Shown: positions 25,278 to 34,228 of the stretch, one piece after another
Layout of the letters: the number at the start of each line of letters is the position of its first letter
Numbering within the stretch: position 1 is the stretch's first letter
Assembly (NCBI GenBank): GCA_964431805.1
Contig: CAYSKV010000003.1
Coordinates: 57,315-121,314 of the forward strand
From: JACPHD01 sp964431805
Lineage (GTDB): Bacteria > Patescibacteriota > Patescibacteriia > Patescibacteriales > GWC2-42-12
Direction: 5' to 3'
DNA: 64,000 nucleotides
Translations under genes and position numbers: made by a program
Notes under the pieces: generated by a model
What the model saw: only the letters and a program-made list of their open reading frames with translations
The model's database searches: none
Told to the model about the DNA's origin: nothing

Positions 25278-26549
25278 ATGTCTAAAATAAAAAAAATTAC
25301 AGCTCGAGAGATTTTAGATTCACGAGGCAACCCAACCCTAGAAACGAAAGTCTGTTTAGATAATGGAATATGCGCTAAAGCCTCTGTTCCCTCTGGCGCG
25401 TCTACGGGCGTTCATGAAGCTTTGGAATTGCGTGATGGCGACGTTAAGAGATATGAAGGTTTGGGCGTGCTTAATGCTGTCAAAAATGTTGAAAAGAAAA
25501 TTGCGCCTAAGTTGATTGGCATGGAAATAACCGGTCAGGAAAAAATTGATGAATTAATGATTAAATTAGATGGCACTAAAAATAAAAGTAAATTAGGCGC
25601 TAATTCAATTTTGTCGGTATCGTTGGCTTGCGCTCGTGCGGCCGCTTTAGCTTTAGATTTAGAGCTTTACGAATATATAAATAGAAGTTATGGATTAAAT
25701 GCTTTGACAGACGGCAAGAATTTTAAACTGCCGACTCCTTGCTTTAATATTTTTAATGGCGGGAAACATGCAGATACTAATTTAGATTTTCAGGAATTTA
25801 TGATTATTCCTGTTTTAGAAACTAGTTTTAAAGAAAAAGTTAGAATTGGCGCGGAAATTTTTCATACTTTAGGCAAGGTTTTAAAAACAGCCGGTTTTGA
25901 CACGGATGTCGGCAATGAAGGCGGTTATGCGCCTGATATAGTTTCTTCTATCCAAGCTATTGAATTAATTATGGCAGCGTCTTTAAAAGCCGGCTTTAAG
26001 CCAGGCAGTCAAATCGCTTTAGGCGTAGATGTCGGTTCGTCGCAACTTTATAATAAGTCTGATGGCAAATATATTTTTAAATTAGATAAAGCTAATTTTA
26101 CTTCAGCTACTTTAATCGGATTATATTATGAATGGTTTAGAAAATATCCAATTATTTATATTGAAGATGGTTTAGCCGAGGATGATTGGAGCGGCTGGCA
26201 AGAGTTAAATAAAGAATTGGGTTCAAATATTATGTTGGTAGGCGATGATCTTTTTGTAACCAATCTTGAGCGTTTAAGAAAAGGATTAAAAGAACATGCG
26301 GCCAATGCAATTTTAATAAAACCGAATCAAGTCGGGACTTTAACTGAAACTATTGATTGCGTTAAAATCGCCAAAAAACATAATTATAAAATTATTATTT
26401 CGCATAGAAGCGGTGAGACTACTGACGATTTTATTTCTGATTTAGCCGTAGCGGTGGGCGCTGATTATATTAAAGCTGGTTCGTTGTCGCGTAGTGAAAG
26501 ACTAGCAAAATATAATAGACTAATGGAAATTGAAGAGCAACTAAAATAA
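25278..26549 (+). CDS. eno: Enolase
   Basis: A 423-residue glycolytic enzyme that converts 2-phosphoglycerate to phosphoenolpyruvate. Motifs: ITAREILDSRGNPTLE, PSGASTGVHEALELRD, the metal ligands in GVDVGSS, YIEDGLAEDDW and VGDDLF, the catalytic lysine in LIKPNQVGT and the SHRSGETTDDFISDLAV signature. It is full length and has a TATAAT box 13 bases before the ATG. The phosphoglycerate mutase genes follow directly. Confidence 0.97.
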   Translation: MSKIKKITAREILDSRGNPTLETKVCLDNGICAKASVPSGASTGVHEALELRDGDVKRYEGLGVLNAVKNVEKKIAPKLIGMEITGQEKIDELMIKLDGTKNKSKLGANSILSVSLACARAAALALDLELYEYINRSYGLNALTDGKNFKLPTPCFNIFNGGKHADTNLDFQEFMIIPVLETSFKEKVRIGAEIFHTLGKVLKTAGFDTDVGNEGGYAPDIVSSIQAIELIMAASLKAGFKPGSQIALGVDVGSSQLYNKSDGKYIFKLDKANFTSATLIGLYYEWFRKYPIIYIEDGLAEDDWSGWQELNKELGSNIMLVGDDLFVTNLERLRKGLKEHAANAILIKPNQVGTLTETIDCVKIAKKHNYKIIISHRSGETTDDFISDLAVAVGADYIKAGSLSRSERLAKYNRLMEIEEQLK

Positions 26550-26624
26550 TTTTAATTATCAATGATAAATTTTCAATAAATTTTCAATTTAGAAATTTTA
26601 AAATTGAAATTTTTGCATTTTTAT

Positions 26625-28208
26625 ATGCCCAAACAAGAAAAATTAAATAAGCCAGAAAAAAATAATTTGCCCATGATTTTAGTAATCCTTGATGGTTGGG
26701 GTTTGGCTTCGCCAAACACTGGCAATGCGGTTGCTTTGGCTAAAACTCCGACTATGAATGGTTTAATGAGAAAATATCCAAATACCAAACTTTATGCTCA
26801 TGGAAAATATGTTGGCTTGCCTCCGTCGCAATCAGGCAACAGTGAAGCCGGCCATATGAATATCGGCGCTGGCCGTATGGTTGAACAAGATGTAGTCAGA
26901 ATTTCTAAAAGCATTAAAGATGGTACTTTTTCTAAAAATGCTAGTTTTATTGAAGCGATTAGGCATGTTAAAAAGAACAAATCTAAATTACATCTAATGG
27001 GTATGGTTTCTAACGGCATGAGCGCACATAGCGACCCAGATCATTTATTAGCTTTGTTATCTTTAGTTAGAGCAAATGGCATAAAAGATGTTTATCTGCA
27101 TTTATTTACCGATGGCCGCGATTCTCCTAAATATGCTTCTTTAAAATTAATTACAGATATTCAGAAATCATTTAAAAATGGCGAGGCTATCGCTACTGTT
27201 ATGGGTAGATTTTATGCTATGGACAGAAAAAAGACTTGGACAAGAACAGAGAAGGCTTATAATGCCTTAGTAAACGCCATTGGCAAAAAAACTGAAAGCG
27301 CTCAAGCGGCAATTACTGAAAGCTATAACAGAGGTGAAAACGATGAATTTATTGAACCGTATATTATTACAAAAAATGGTAAACCATTGCCGAGAATAGC
27401 TTCGGACGATAGCGTAATATTTTTTAATTTAAGATCCGACCGCGCCAGACAATTAGCTAAAGTTTTTGTACAAAAAGATTTTTGTGAAAAAAATAAATTT
27501 TGTTTTACAAGAAAAAAGTTTTTACATAATTTATTGTTTGTAGCTATGACTGATTTTGGCCCAGATTTAGATAGTATTTTTACTGCTTTTCCATCTGGCG
27601 ATTTAAAACATACTTTACCTATGGAATTAGTTAATCTAAAACAATTGTATATTGCGGAGACGGAAAAATATGCTCATGTAACTTATTTTTTTAATGGTGG
27701 TTATGCTGATGCGGTTGACGGTGAAGATAGGCAAGTTATACCTTCGCCGGATGTAAAATCTTATGATCTTACGCCGGCTATGAGTTCAGGTAAATTATGC
27801 CGCGAAATAATAAACAATCTTAATAAAAATAAATATGATTTTACGGTTTTAAATTTTGCCGCGCCTGATATGATTGGCCATACTGGTAATTTAGAGGCTG
27901 GCATAAAATGCTGTCATGAAGTTGATGAATATTTAGGAGAAATTGTTAAAGCTTATTTTAAGGCTGGCGGAACGGTTTTAATCACTGCCGACCATGGTAA
28001 TATTGAAGAAATGATTAATTTGAAAACTGGAGAAATAGATACCGAACATTCAATTAATCAAGTGCCTTTTATCATAGTTAATAAGAATATAGGTAATAAA
28101 ATTAAATTAAGAAGCGATGGGATATTAGGCGATATTGCTCCAACTGTATTAGATTTATTAAATATAAATAAACCAAAAGAGATGACGGGCAAAAGTCTTA
28201 TAAAATAG
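26625..28208 (+). CDS. gpmI: 2,3-bisphosphoglycerate-independent phosphoglycerate mutase, copy A
   Basis: A 527-residue iPGM that interconverts 3- and 2-phosphoglycerate with two Mn ions. All active-site motifs are present: LDGWG, the phosphoserine site GNSEAGHMNIGAGR, TDGRDSPK, GRFYAMDR, RSDRARQLAK, AETEKYAHVTYFFNGG, ITADHGNIEE and the final metal His in TEHS. I start at the ATG at 26625; an in-frame TTG lies 21 bases upstream. A paralogue follows 30 bases later. Confidence 0.95.
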   Translation: MPKQEKLNKPEKNNLPMILVILDGWGLASPNTGNAVALAKTPTMNGLMRKYPNTKLYAHGKYVGLPPSQSGNSEAGHMNIGAGRMVEQDVVRISKSIKDGTFSKNASFIEAIRHVKKNKSKLHLMGMVSNGMSAHSDPDHLLALLSLVRANGIKDVYLHLFTDGRDSPKYASLKLITDIQKSFKNGEAIATVMGRFYAMDRKKTWTRTEKAYNALVNAIGKKTESAQAAITESYNRGENDEFIEPYIITKNGKPLPRIASDDSVIFFNLRSDRARQLAKVFVQKDFCEKNKFCFTRKKFLHNLLFVAMTDFGPDLDSIFTAFPSGDLKHTLPMELVNLKQLYIAETEKYAHVTYFFNGGYADAVDGEDRQVIPSPDVKSYDLTPAMSSGKLCREIINNLNKNKYDFTVLNFAAPDMIGHTGNLEAGIKCCHEVDEYLGEIVKAYFKAGGTVLITADHGNIEEMINLKTGEIDTEHSINQVPFIIVNKNIGNKIKLRSDGILGDIAPTVLDLLNINKPKEMTGKSLIK

Positions 28209-28237
28209 TTTTCAATTTTTATATCTAGAAATTAATT

Positions 28238-29827
28238 ATGGCCACAAAAAAACAACAAGTTCGACCGAAGCCAGTAGTATTAATGGTGCTTGATGGTTGG
28301 GGTGTAGCTAATTCTTACGCCGGCAACGCTATTAGCCAAGCTAATACGCCTAATATAAAAAATTATATAGCTAAGTATCCTTCTATGGTTTTAGTAGCTT
28401 CTGGCGAAGGAGTTGGTTTACCGTGGGGAGAATTTGGCAATAGCGAGGTCGGCCATTTAAATTTAGGTTTAGGCAGAATTATTTATCAAAATCTCCCTAA
28501 AATTAATAGGGCTATTGCTGACAATAGTTTTTATAAAAATAAAGCTTTACTTAAAGCGATTGAACAGGTAAAAGCTAATAATTCAAAGTTGCATTTAATT
28601 GGTTTAGCTTCTAACGGCTGTGTTCACTCTTCAATGGAACATTTGCAGGCTTTAATTGCTTTTATGGAAGAAAGTAAAGTTAATGAATTTTATGTCCATG
28701 CTATTTTGGACGGTAGAGATACGCCGTTTAATGCCGGTTTGAATTTTATTAAAGAGGTAGAAGCATCTTTAGCCGGGACTAAAGGCAAAATAGCGTCGTT
28801 ATCTGGACGTTTTTATGCTATGGATCGGGATAATCATTGGGACAGAACAGCTAAAGCATATGAAGCTATGGCTTTAGGAATCGGTGAAAAATATGAGTCA
28901 GCCGAGAAAGCGATTGAAGACAGTTATGATAAAAAAATATATGATGAAGAGTTTATGCCGACAGTTATAGCTAAAGATGGACAACCTATAGCTAAAATTG
29001 AAGATGGCGATGCGGTAATATTTTTTAATTATCGGCCTGATCGGGCGCGCGAACTTACTAAAGCTTTTGTTTTGCCAAGTTTTGAAAAATTTAAGCGAGA
29101 AAAATATTTAAACATTTTTTTTGCCACTTTTGTTGAGTATGAAAAAAATTTACCAGTAGAGATAGTTTTTCCGCCAGATGTTTTAAAAAATACTTTAGGT
29201 GAAGTTTTGTCTCGTTCTGGTTTAAAGCAATTAAGAATCGCGGAAACAGAAAAATATGCTCATGTAACTTATTTTTTTAATGGTGGCTGTGAAGTAAAAT
29301 CAGAAGGCGAAGATCAGTTATTAGTTTCTTCTCCGGCTGTTTCTAGTTATGACCTTAAGCCAGAGATGTCGGCTCTAGAGGTTACCGATAAAGTTATAAA
29401 AGCGATTGAACAGGATAACTACGATTTTATTTTAATAAATTTTGCTAATGCTGATATGGTTGGACATACAGGAAATTTAAAAGCTACTATTAAAGCGATT
29501 GAAACAGTCGATAAATGTGTTGGCAAAATTGTTAATTTAGTTTTAGCTAAAGAGGGCGTCTCATTTATTACTGCCGATCATGGTAATGCCGAAGAATTGT
29601 TTAATATGCAAACCGGTATGATAGACAAAGAACATTCAGCTAATCCAGTGCCTTTTTTAATTATTGGCAAAGATTATGAAGGTAAAAGTTTGTCTTTGCC
29701 TGATGCACTTGGCGGTGATTTAAGCTTATTACAACCACAGGGCATGCTGTCTGACGTGGCGCCGACTATTCTTAAAGTAATGAATTTAGATAAACCTTCG
29801 GAAATGGTCGGTAGGAGCCTTATATAA
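28238..29827 (+). CDS. gpmI: 2,3-bisphosphoglycerate-independent phosphoglycerate mutase, copy B
   Basis: A second iPGM of 529 residues directly after the first. It also keeps the whole active site: LDGWG, GNSEVGHLNLGLGR, LDGRDTPF, GRFYAMDR, RPDRARELTK, AETEKYAHVTYFFNGG, ITADHGNAEE and KEHS. The two copies clearly differ along their length and have no long identical DNA, so this is an old duplication or a separate acquisition. It has a short extra loop near residue 490 (LGGDLSLLQPQG) and is followed 11 bases later by acetate kinase. Confidence 0.95.
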   Translation: MATKKQQVRPKPVVLMVLDGWGVANSYAGNAISQANTPNIKNYIAKYPSMVLVASGEGVGLPWGEFGNSEVGHLNLGLGRIIYQNLPKINRAIADNSFYKNKALLKAIEQVKANNSKLHLIGLASNGCVHSSMEHLQALIAFMEESKVNEFYVHAILDGRDTPFNAGLNFIKEVEASLAGTKGKIASLSGRFYAMDRDNHWDRTAKAYEAMALGIGEKYESAEKAIEDSYDKKIYDEEFMPTVIAKDGQPIAKIEDGDAVIFFNYRPDRARELTKAFVLPSFEKFKREKYLNIFFATFVEYEKNLPVEIVFPPDVLKNTLGEVLSRSGLKQLRIAETEKYAHVTYFFNGGCEVKSEGEDQLLVSSPAVSSYDLKPEMSALEVTDKVIKAIEQDNYDFILINFANADMVGHTGNLKATIKAIETVDKCVGKIVNLVLAKEGVSFITADHGNAEELFNMQTGMIDKEHSANPVPFLIIGKDYEGKSLSLPDALGGDLSLLQPQGMLSDVAPTILKVMNLDKPSEMVGRSLI

Positions 29828-29837
29828 ATATAATCAT

Positions 29838-30893
29838 ATGTCTATTCTAGTCATCAATTCAGGTTCAACTTCAATAAAATACAAATTATTTTCCGACAGC
29901 GAAAAGGAAATTAAACAAGGCGATATTACTAATATTACCAATCATCAAACAGCTTTAAAACAAATTTTAAGAGATGTTGGCGGATTGCAAGATTTAAAAG
30001 CGGTTGGACATAGAGTAGTTCATGGTGGATATAAATTTCATAAACCGCTTTTAATAAACCAAGAAAATTTTTTAGAATTAGAAAAATTTAATGATTTGGC
30101 GCCGCTGCATAATCCTTATAATCTAGCTGGCATTAAGGCGGTTATGGAATATTTGCCCCAGATTAAGCAAGTAGCGATTTTTGATACGTCTTTTTATGCT
30201 AATTTGCCGGAAATTTCAAAGCTTTATGCGCTACCCAGGGAAATTAGTGAAAAACATAAAATTTATCGTTATGGTTTTCACGGCACTTCACATAAGTATG
30301 CCATGCAAGAAAGCGCTAAATTGCTTAAAACGGAAATTAATAAAATTAATTTAATTAGTTGTCATTTGGGCGGCGGCTGGTCAATCACTGCCGTGAAAAA
30401 TGGTCAGCCGATTGATACCTCTATGGGCTTTACTCCGCTGGAAGGTTTAGTAATGATGACTAGGGCTGGAGATATTGACCCAGGAATAATTTTTAAACTT
30501 TTAGAAGAAATGCCAGAAGAAATAGATAAAAATAAAGTAGCTATGATTTATGATTTACTAAATAAGCAATCAGGTATAAAGGGTTTATCGGGCGTTAATG
30601 ATTTTCAAGAATTATTAAGATTAGTATCGCTTGGCAATGAAGCAGCTAATCTAGCTTTTGATTTAGCTATTAATCGTTTAATAAAATATATTGGCGCTTA
30701 TTGGACCGAGTTAGAAGGTAAAGCGCAAGCGATTGTTTTCACTGGAGCTATCGGCGCTGGCAATCCAATGACGCGCAATCAAGTGATAAAAAAAATAAAA
30801 TGTTTGGGCAATTTACCGATGTTAGTAATTAAAGCCAATGAAGAATTAATGATTGCCAGAGAAGTGAGAGAATTAATTAGCACAAGACAATAA
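29838..30893 (+). CDS. ackA: Acetate kinase
   Basis: A 351-residue acetokinase that makes ATP and acetate from acetyl phosphate. Motifs: VINSGSTSIKYKLF, the substrate-binding GHRVVHGG, FDTSFYANLP, YGFHGTSHKY, SCHLGGGWSITA and FTGAIGAGNP. It is about 45 residues shorter than typical enzymes, mostly by tightened loops. Phosphotransacetylase is not in the window. With the hydrogenase it points to acetate and H2 as fermentation products. Confidence 0.9.
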   Translation: MSILVINSGSTSIKYKLFSDSEKEIKQGDITNITNHQTALKQILRDVGGLQDLKAVGHRVVHGGYKFHKPLLINQENFLELEKFNDLAPLHNPYNLAGIKAVMEYLPQIKQVAIFDTSFYANLPEISKLYALPREISEKHKIYRYGFHGTSHKYAMQESAKLLKTEINKINLISCHLGGGWSITAVKNGQPIDTSMGFTPLEGLVMMTRAGDIDPGIIFKLLEEMPEEIDKNKVAMIYDLLNKQSGIKGLSGVNDFQELLRLVSLGNEAANLAFDLAINRLIKYIGAYWTELEGKAQAIVFTGAIGAGNPMTRNQVIKKIKCLGNLPMLVIKANEELMIAREVRELISTRQ

Positions 30894-30898
30894 CTTTT

Positions 30899-32542
30899 AT
30901 GATAAAAAGATTATTTAATGGAGAAATAAATAGTATTACCGTGGCCGCTTTGTTGGTCGGCGGCTCTTCTTTAATTAGCCGGTTGCTTGGAATTTTCCGC
31001 GATCGTATTTTAGCCGGTCAATTCGGCGCTGGCGATACTTTAGATATTTATTATGCGGCTTTTCGCGTCCCAGATTTAATTTTTAATTTGTTAGTTTTAG
31101 GCGCCTTATCGGCTGGCTTCATTCCTATCTTTACTTCTCTAATTAAAAGTCCTTTAGAGAAGATAAAATCTTTAATAGGTGATGAATACAAAGAGGCTTG
31201 GCAATTGGCTAGTAATATTTTAAATATTTTGGGCGTTGGTCTTTTGATTTTATGTGGTTTAGGGGTAATTTTTGCGCCGCAGATTATGCGTTTGATTACC
31301 CCGGGTTTTAGCCATGAAAAAATTGATTTAACTATTGGCTTATCAAGAATTATGTTTTTGTCTCCGATATTTTTAGGTATCTCGAGCGTTTTTGGCGGTA
31401 TTTTGCAATCGTTCAAAAGATTTTTTGTTTATTCAATGTCGCCAATTTTTTATAATATTGGTATAATCATCGGCGCGCTTTATTTTGTGCCGATATGGGG
31501 AATTTATGGTTTAGCTTGGGGTGTGGTTTTAGGCGCAGCCGCTCATATGGCTGTGCAGATTCCAGCTTTAAATCAGCTTGGTTTTAAATATAGCTTTAAA
31601 TTTGAAATGAAGAATCCGTTGGTAAATAAAATTTGGTTAATGATGATACCAAGAACTATGAGTTTGGCTATTTCGCAGTTGAATTTATTAGTTATCACTA
31701 TAGTCGCTTCAACTATGTCTAGCGGGTCGCTCGCGGTTTTTAATTTTGCCAATAATTTGCAGTCATTTCCCGTGGGTATTTTCGGTATTTCTTTCGCCAT
31801 AGCTGCTTTCCCCGCTTTGTCAGCCGCCGCTTTTGATAAAAATAATTTAGTTAAAGATCTATCCTTAACAGTAAGACAAATATTATTTTTTATTATTCCG
31901 TCTACGGTTCTTTTATTAGCTTTGCGCGCGCAAATTATCAGAGTTATTTTAGGTACGGGAAAATTTGATTGGCAAGACACTCTTTTAACTATTGATACTT
32001 TAGGTTTTTTTGCAATTTCACTTTTTGCTCAAGCCCTAATTCCTCTTTTAATTCGAGTTTTTTATGCTAGGCATAACTCTAAAACGCCGTTTATTATTGG
32101 CTTAATAGCGGCTTTAATTAACATTTTTTTATCAATTAAATTTTCCGAGAGTATGGGTGTAGCCGGGCTGGCCTTAGCCTTTTCCATAAGTAATGTAGTA
32201 AATTTGATATTGCTTTGGGTTTGGTTGAATTTTGAAATAGGAAAAATTGATGAGTTTAAAGTTTTTATTTCAACCGTAAAATTTTCTTTAGCCGCTTTGT
32301 TATGCGGCTTGGCGGTTCAGGGCGTAAAATTATTAATTGGCAGTAGAATTGATTTGGACAGATTTTGGGAAATCGCGGTTCAAGGCTTAGTCGCTGGATT
32401 AGCTGGCATATCAGTTTATCTTTTAGTTTGTTATATTTTAAAAAGTGAAGAATTATTTAATTTTTGGTCATCTTTAAAACGTCGTCTGCCTGGCTTTAAA
32501 AAAATTGAAACAACCGATCAAGGAGAAGCCCGAGGAATTTAA
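30899..32542 (+). CDS. murJ: Lipid II flippase MurJ
   Basis: A 547-residue MATE-superfamily membrane protein with about 14 helices that flips lipid II across the membrane for peptidoglycan synthesis. Family cues: SLISRLLGIFRDRILAGQFG at the start, FNLLVLGALSAGFIP in helix 2, and TLLLIRVFYARH-like text in the form LIPLLIRVFYARHNSKTP. It follows acetate kinase after 5 bases. A promoter for the next unit overlaps the region after the stop. Confidence 0.92.
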   Translation: MIKRLFNGEINSITVAALLVGGSSLISRLLGIFRDRILAGQFGAGDTLDIYYAAFRVPDLIFNLLVLGALSAGFIPIFTSLIKSPLEKIKSLIGDEYKEAWQLASNILNILGVGLLILCGLGVIFAPQIMRLITPGFSHEKIDLTIGLSRIMFLSPIFLGISSVFGGILQSFKRFFVYSMSPIFYNIGIIIGALYFVPIWGIYGLAWGVVLGAAAHMAVQIPALNQLGFKYSFKFEMKNPLVNKIWLMMIPRTMSLAISQLNLLVITIVASTMSSGSLAVFNFANNLQSFPVGIFGISFAIAAFPALSAAAFDKNNLVKDLSLTVRQILFFIIPSTVLLLALRAQIIRVILGTGKFDWQDTLLTIDTLGFFAISLFAQALIPLLIRVFYARHNSKTPFIIGLIAALINIFLSIKFSESMGVAGLALAFSISNVVNLILLWVWLNFEIGKIDEFKVFISTVKFSLAALLCGLAVQGVKLLIGSRIDLDRFWEIAVQGLVAGLAGISVYLLVCYILKSEELFNFWSSLKRRLPGFKKIETTDQGEARGI

Positions 32543-32549
32543 AAAATGG

Positions 32550-32577
32550 TTGACATTATTTTATAATGCCATATACT
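32550..32577 (+). promoter_or_regulatory. Promoter upstream of structured leader
   Basis: A consensus TTGACA at 32550-32555, a 16-base spacer and TATACT at 32572-32577. It would start a transcript of about 185 bases that ends at the terminator just before the ATP-grasp gene. Confidence 0.6.
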
Positions 32578-32600
32578 TAAATCAAAGGGTGAAAATTTTT

Positions 32601-32687
32601 ATGAACCCCGTTAGAAGTGTAAAGATTAAAACAGCTAACGGGTAAAAACAGTAATTATATTTTCTATGCAAACTTCTAACGGGGTGA
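32601..32687. repeat. 87-bp element with 14-bp terminal inverted repeats, copy 1
   Basis: ACCCCGTTAGAAGT (32605-32618) is the perfect complement of ACTTCTAACGGGGT (32672-32685). A third, shorter partner, CTAACGGG, lies inside at 32635-32642 and could pair instead with 32607-32614. A second element of nearly equal size with the same ends is at 43546-43633. Confidence 0.75.
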
Positions 32688-32736
32688 AACAGAAAATTCC
32701 TCATAGCCAGTTAAATTATTTTTATAATAACTTTTC

Positions 32737-32769
32737 AAAAAGCTGATTTTTTAAGTCAGCTTTTTATTT
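32737..32769 (+). terminator. Terminator just before the ATP-grasp gene
   Basis: AAAAAGCTGA pairs with TCAGCTTTTT around a 9-base loop and is followed by T-rich sequence. It ends within 4 bases of the next ATG. It could end the upstream leader transcript or act as an attenuator. Confidence 0.75.
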
Positions 32770-32772
32770 TAT

Positions 32773-34116
32773 ATGCCTAATGGTAAAAACAACGGCAACA
32801 ATCATGAGCTGGCGGCTAAAACAACCGATTCAAAAAAATTTTTATTTATTTCGCTGGAAAGTTTAAGCGGTGATTTAGCTTGGAGTTTAGTTAAAGAAGG
32901 TCATTTTGTAAAAGCTTATATTAAAGCCAAAAGCGATATTGATGTTTATGATGGTTTTATTGAAAAAGTTGAAGCTTGGGAGTCTTATAAAGATTGGGCG
33001 GATGTAATAATATTTGACGACGTCAGTTTCGGTTCAATCGCTGAGAAATTAAGGAAACAGGGTAAATTAGTTATTGGCGGCAGTATTTATACTGACAAAT
33101 TAGAAATAGATCGTGAGTTCGGTCAGGCTGAAATGAAAAGTCATGGCATTAATATTTTACCTAGCTGGCAGTTTAATGATTACGAGGAGGCGATAAAATT
33201 TATAAAAAATAATCCGTCCCGTTATGTCTTTAAGCCTAGCGGTAATACGCCTTCGGGCGGTAAAGGATTATTATTTTTAGGCCAAGAAGAAGATGGTAAA
33301 GATTTATTAGAACTTTTAGAGCAGAACAAAGATGTTTGGAAGAAAAAAGCGCCTTTATTTTTACTTCAAAAATATATTACGGGCGTGGAAGTCGCCGTAG
33401 GCGCTTATTTTAATGGTCATGATTTTATTTATCCGATTAACGTAAATTTTGAACATAAAAGAATTTATCCGGGCAATATCGGGCCGTTCGCCGGCGAGAT
33501 GGGAACTTTAATGTATTGGAGTTCGCCCAATAATTTATTCCACGCAACGTTAGAAAAGATGTTACCGGCCTTAAAAGAATCAGGCTATATCGGTTATGTG
33601 GATATAAATTGCATCGTTAACGGTCGGGGGATTTATCCGCTTGAGTTTACTACTCGCTTTGGTTATCCGACTATTCAAATTCAACAAGAAGGCATTTTAA
33701 CGCCAACCGGCGAATGGTTATATAAAATGGCTAAAGGTGAAGACTTTGAATTAAAAACTAAGCGCGGTTTTCAAATTGGCATAAGAATTTTAGTTGAATC
33801 TTATTTTTCTAAAGATGATGATTCTGATGTTGTAAAATTATACCATGACCTAGCCATTGCTTTTAAAAATAATCATAATTTTGAAGGGATTCATATTGAG
33901 GATATAAAAAATGATAAAGGTATTTGGCGAGTGGCCGGAGTGTCGGGCTGTTTACTCGTTATTACGGCTAGCGGCATGACCGTTGAAGATGCTCGGCACT
34001 TAGTTTATGGTCGAGTACATAATATTATCATCCCTAATATGATATACCGAACTGATATTGGTTCGCGCTGGGCGGTGGATTCTGATCGTTTGCATACTTG
34101 GGGATATTTAAGATAA
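32773..34116 (+). CDS. PurD-like ATP-grasp protein
   Basis: A 447-residue protein with the layout of phosphoribosylglycinamide synthetase. It has an N-terminal pre-ATP-grasp domain, then ATP-grasp motifs FKPSGNTPSGGKGLLF and LLQKYITGVEVAVGAYF, and a catalytic segment ending PLEFTTRFGYPTIQIQ. The divergence from true PurD is large, and no other purine gene is nearby, so another carboxylate-amine ligase reaction is quite possible. It has a terminator 4 bases upstream, so expression may depend on read-through. Confidence 0.72.
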   Translation: MPNGKNNGNNHELAAKTTDSKKFLFISLESLSGDLAWSLVKEGHFVKAYIKAKSDIDVYDGFIEKVEAWESYKDWADVIIFDDVSFGSIAEKLRKQGKLVIGGSIYTDKLEIDREFGQAEMKSHGINILPSWQFNDYEEAIKFIKNNPSRYVFKPSGNTPSGGKGLLFLGQEEDGKDLLELLEQNKDVWKKKAPLFLLQKYITGVEVAVGAYFNGHDFIYPINVNFEHKRIYPGNIGPFAGEMGTLMYWSSPNNLFHATLEKMLPALKESGYIGYVDINCIVNGRGIYPLEFTTRFGYPTIQIQQEGILTPTGEWLYKMAKGEDFELKTKRGFQIGIRILVESYFSKDDDSDVVKLYHDLAIAFKNNHNFEGIHIEDIKNDKGIWRVAGVSGCLLVITASGMTVEDARHLVYGRVHNIIIPNMIYRTDIGSRWAVDSDRLHTWGYLR

Positions 34117-34143
34117 AAGGTAATAAAATAATAAAAAATTAGT

Positions 34144-34206
34144 TTGACCAAACAATAAAAAACTAGTAGGATTAGAAGTGTAGATACAGGTTTATAACCT
34201 GTTTTT
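34144..34206 (+). promoter_or_regulatory. Promoter plus short terminator hairpin (attenuator-like) before lepA
   Basis: TTGACC (34144-34149), a 17-base spacer and TAGGAT, then about 20 bases later a 7-bp hairpin ACAGGTT/AACCTGT (34186-34202) followed by T5. The short RNA would end before lepA. A second TATAAT at 34218-34223 sits only 5 bases before the lepA ATG and could give a leaderless message. Confidence 0.5.
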
Positions 34207-34228
34207 ATATAAATTTATATAATGTTTT

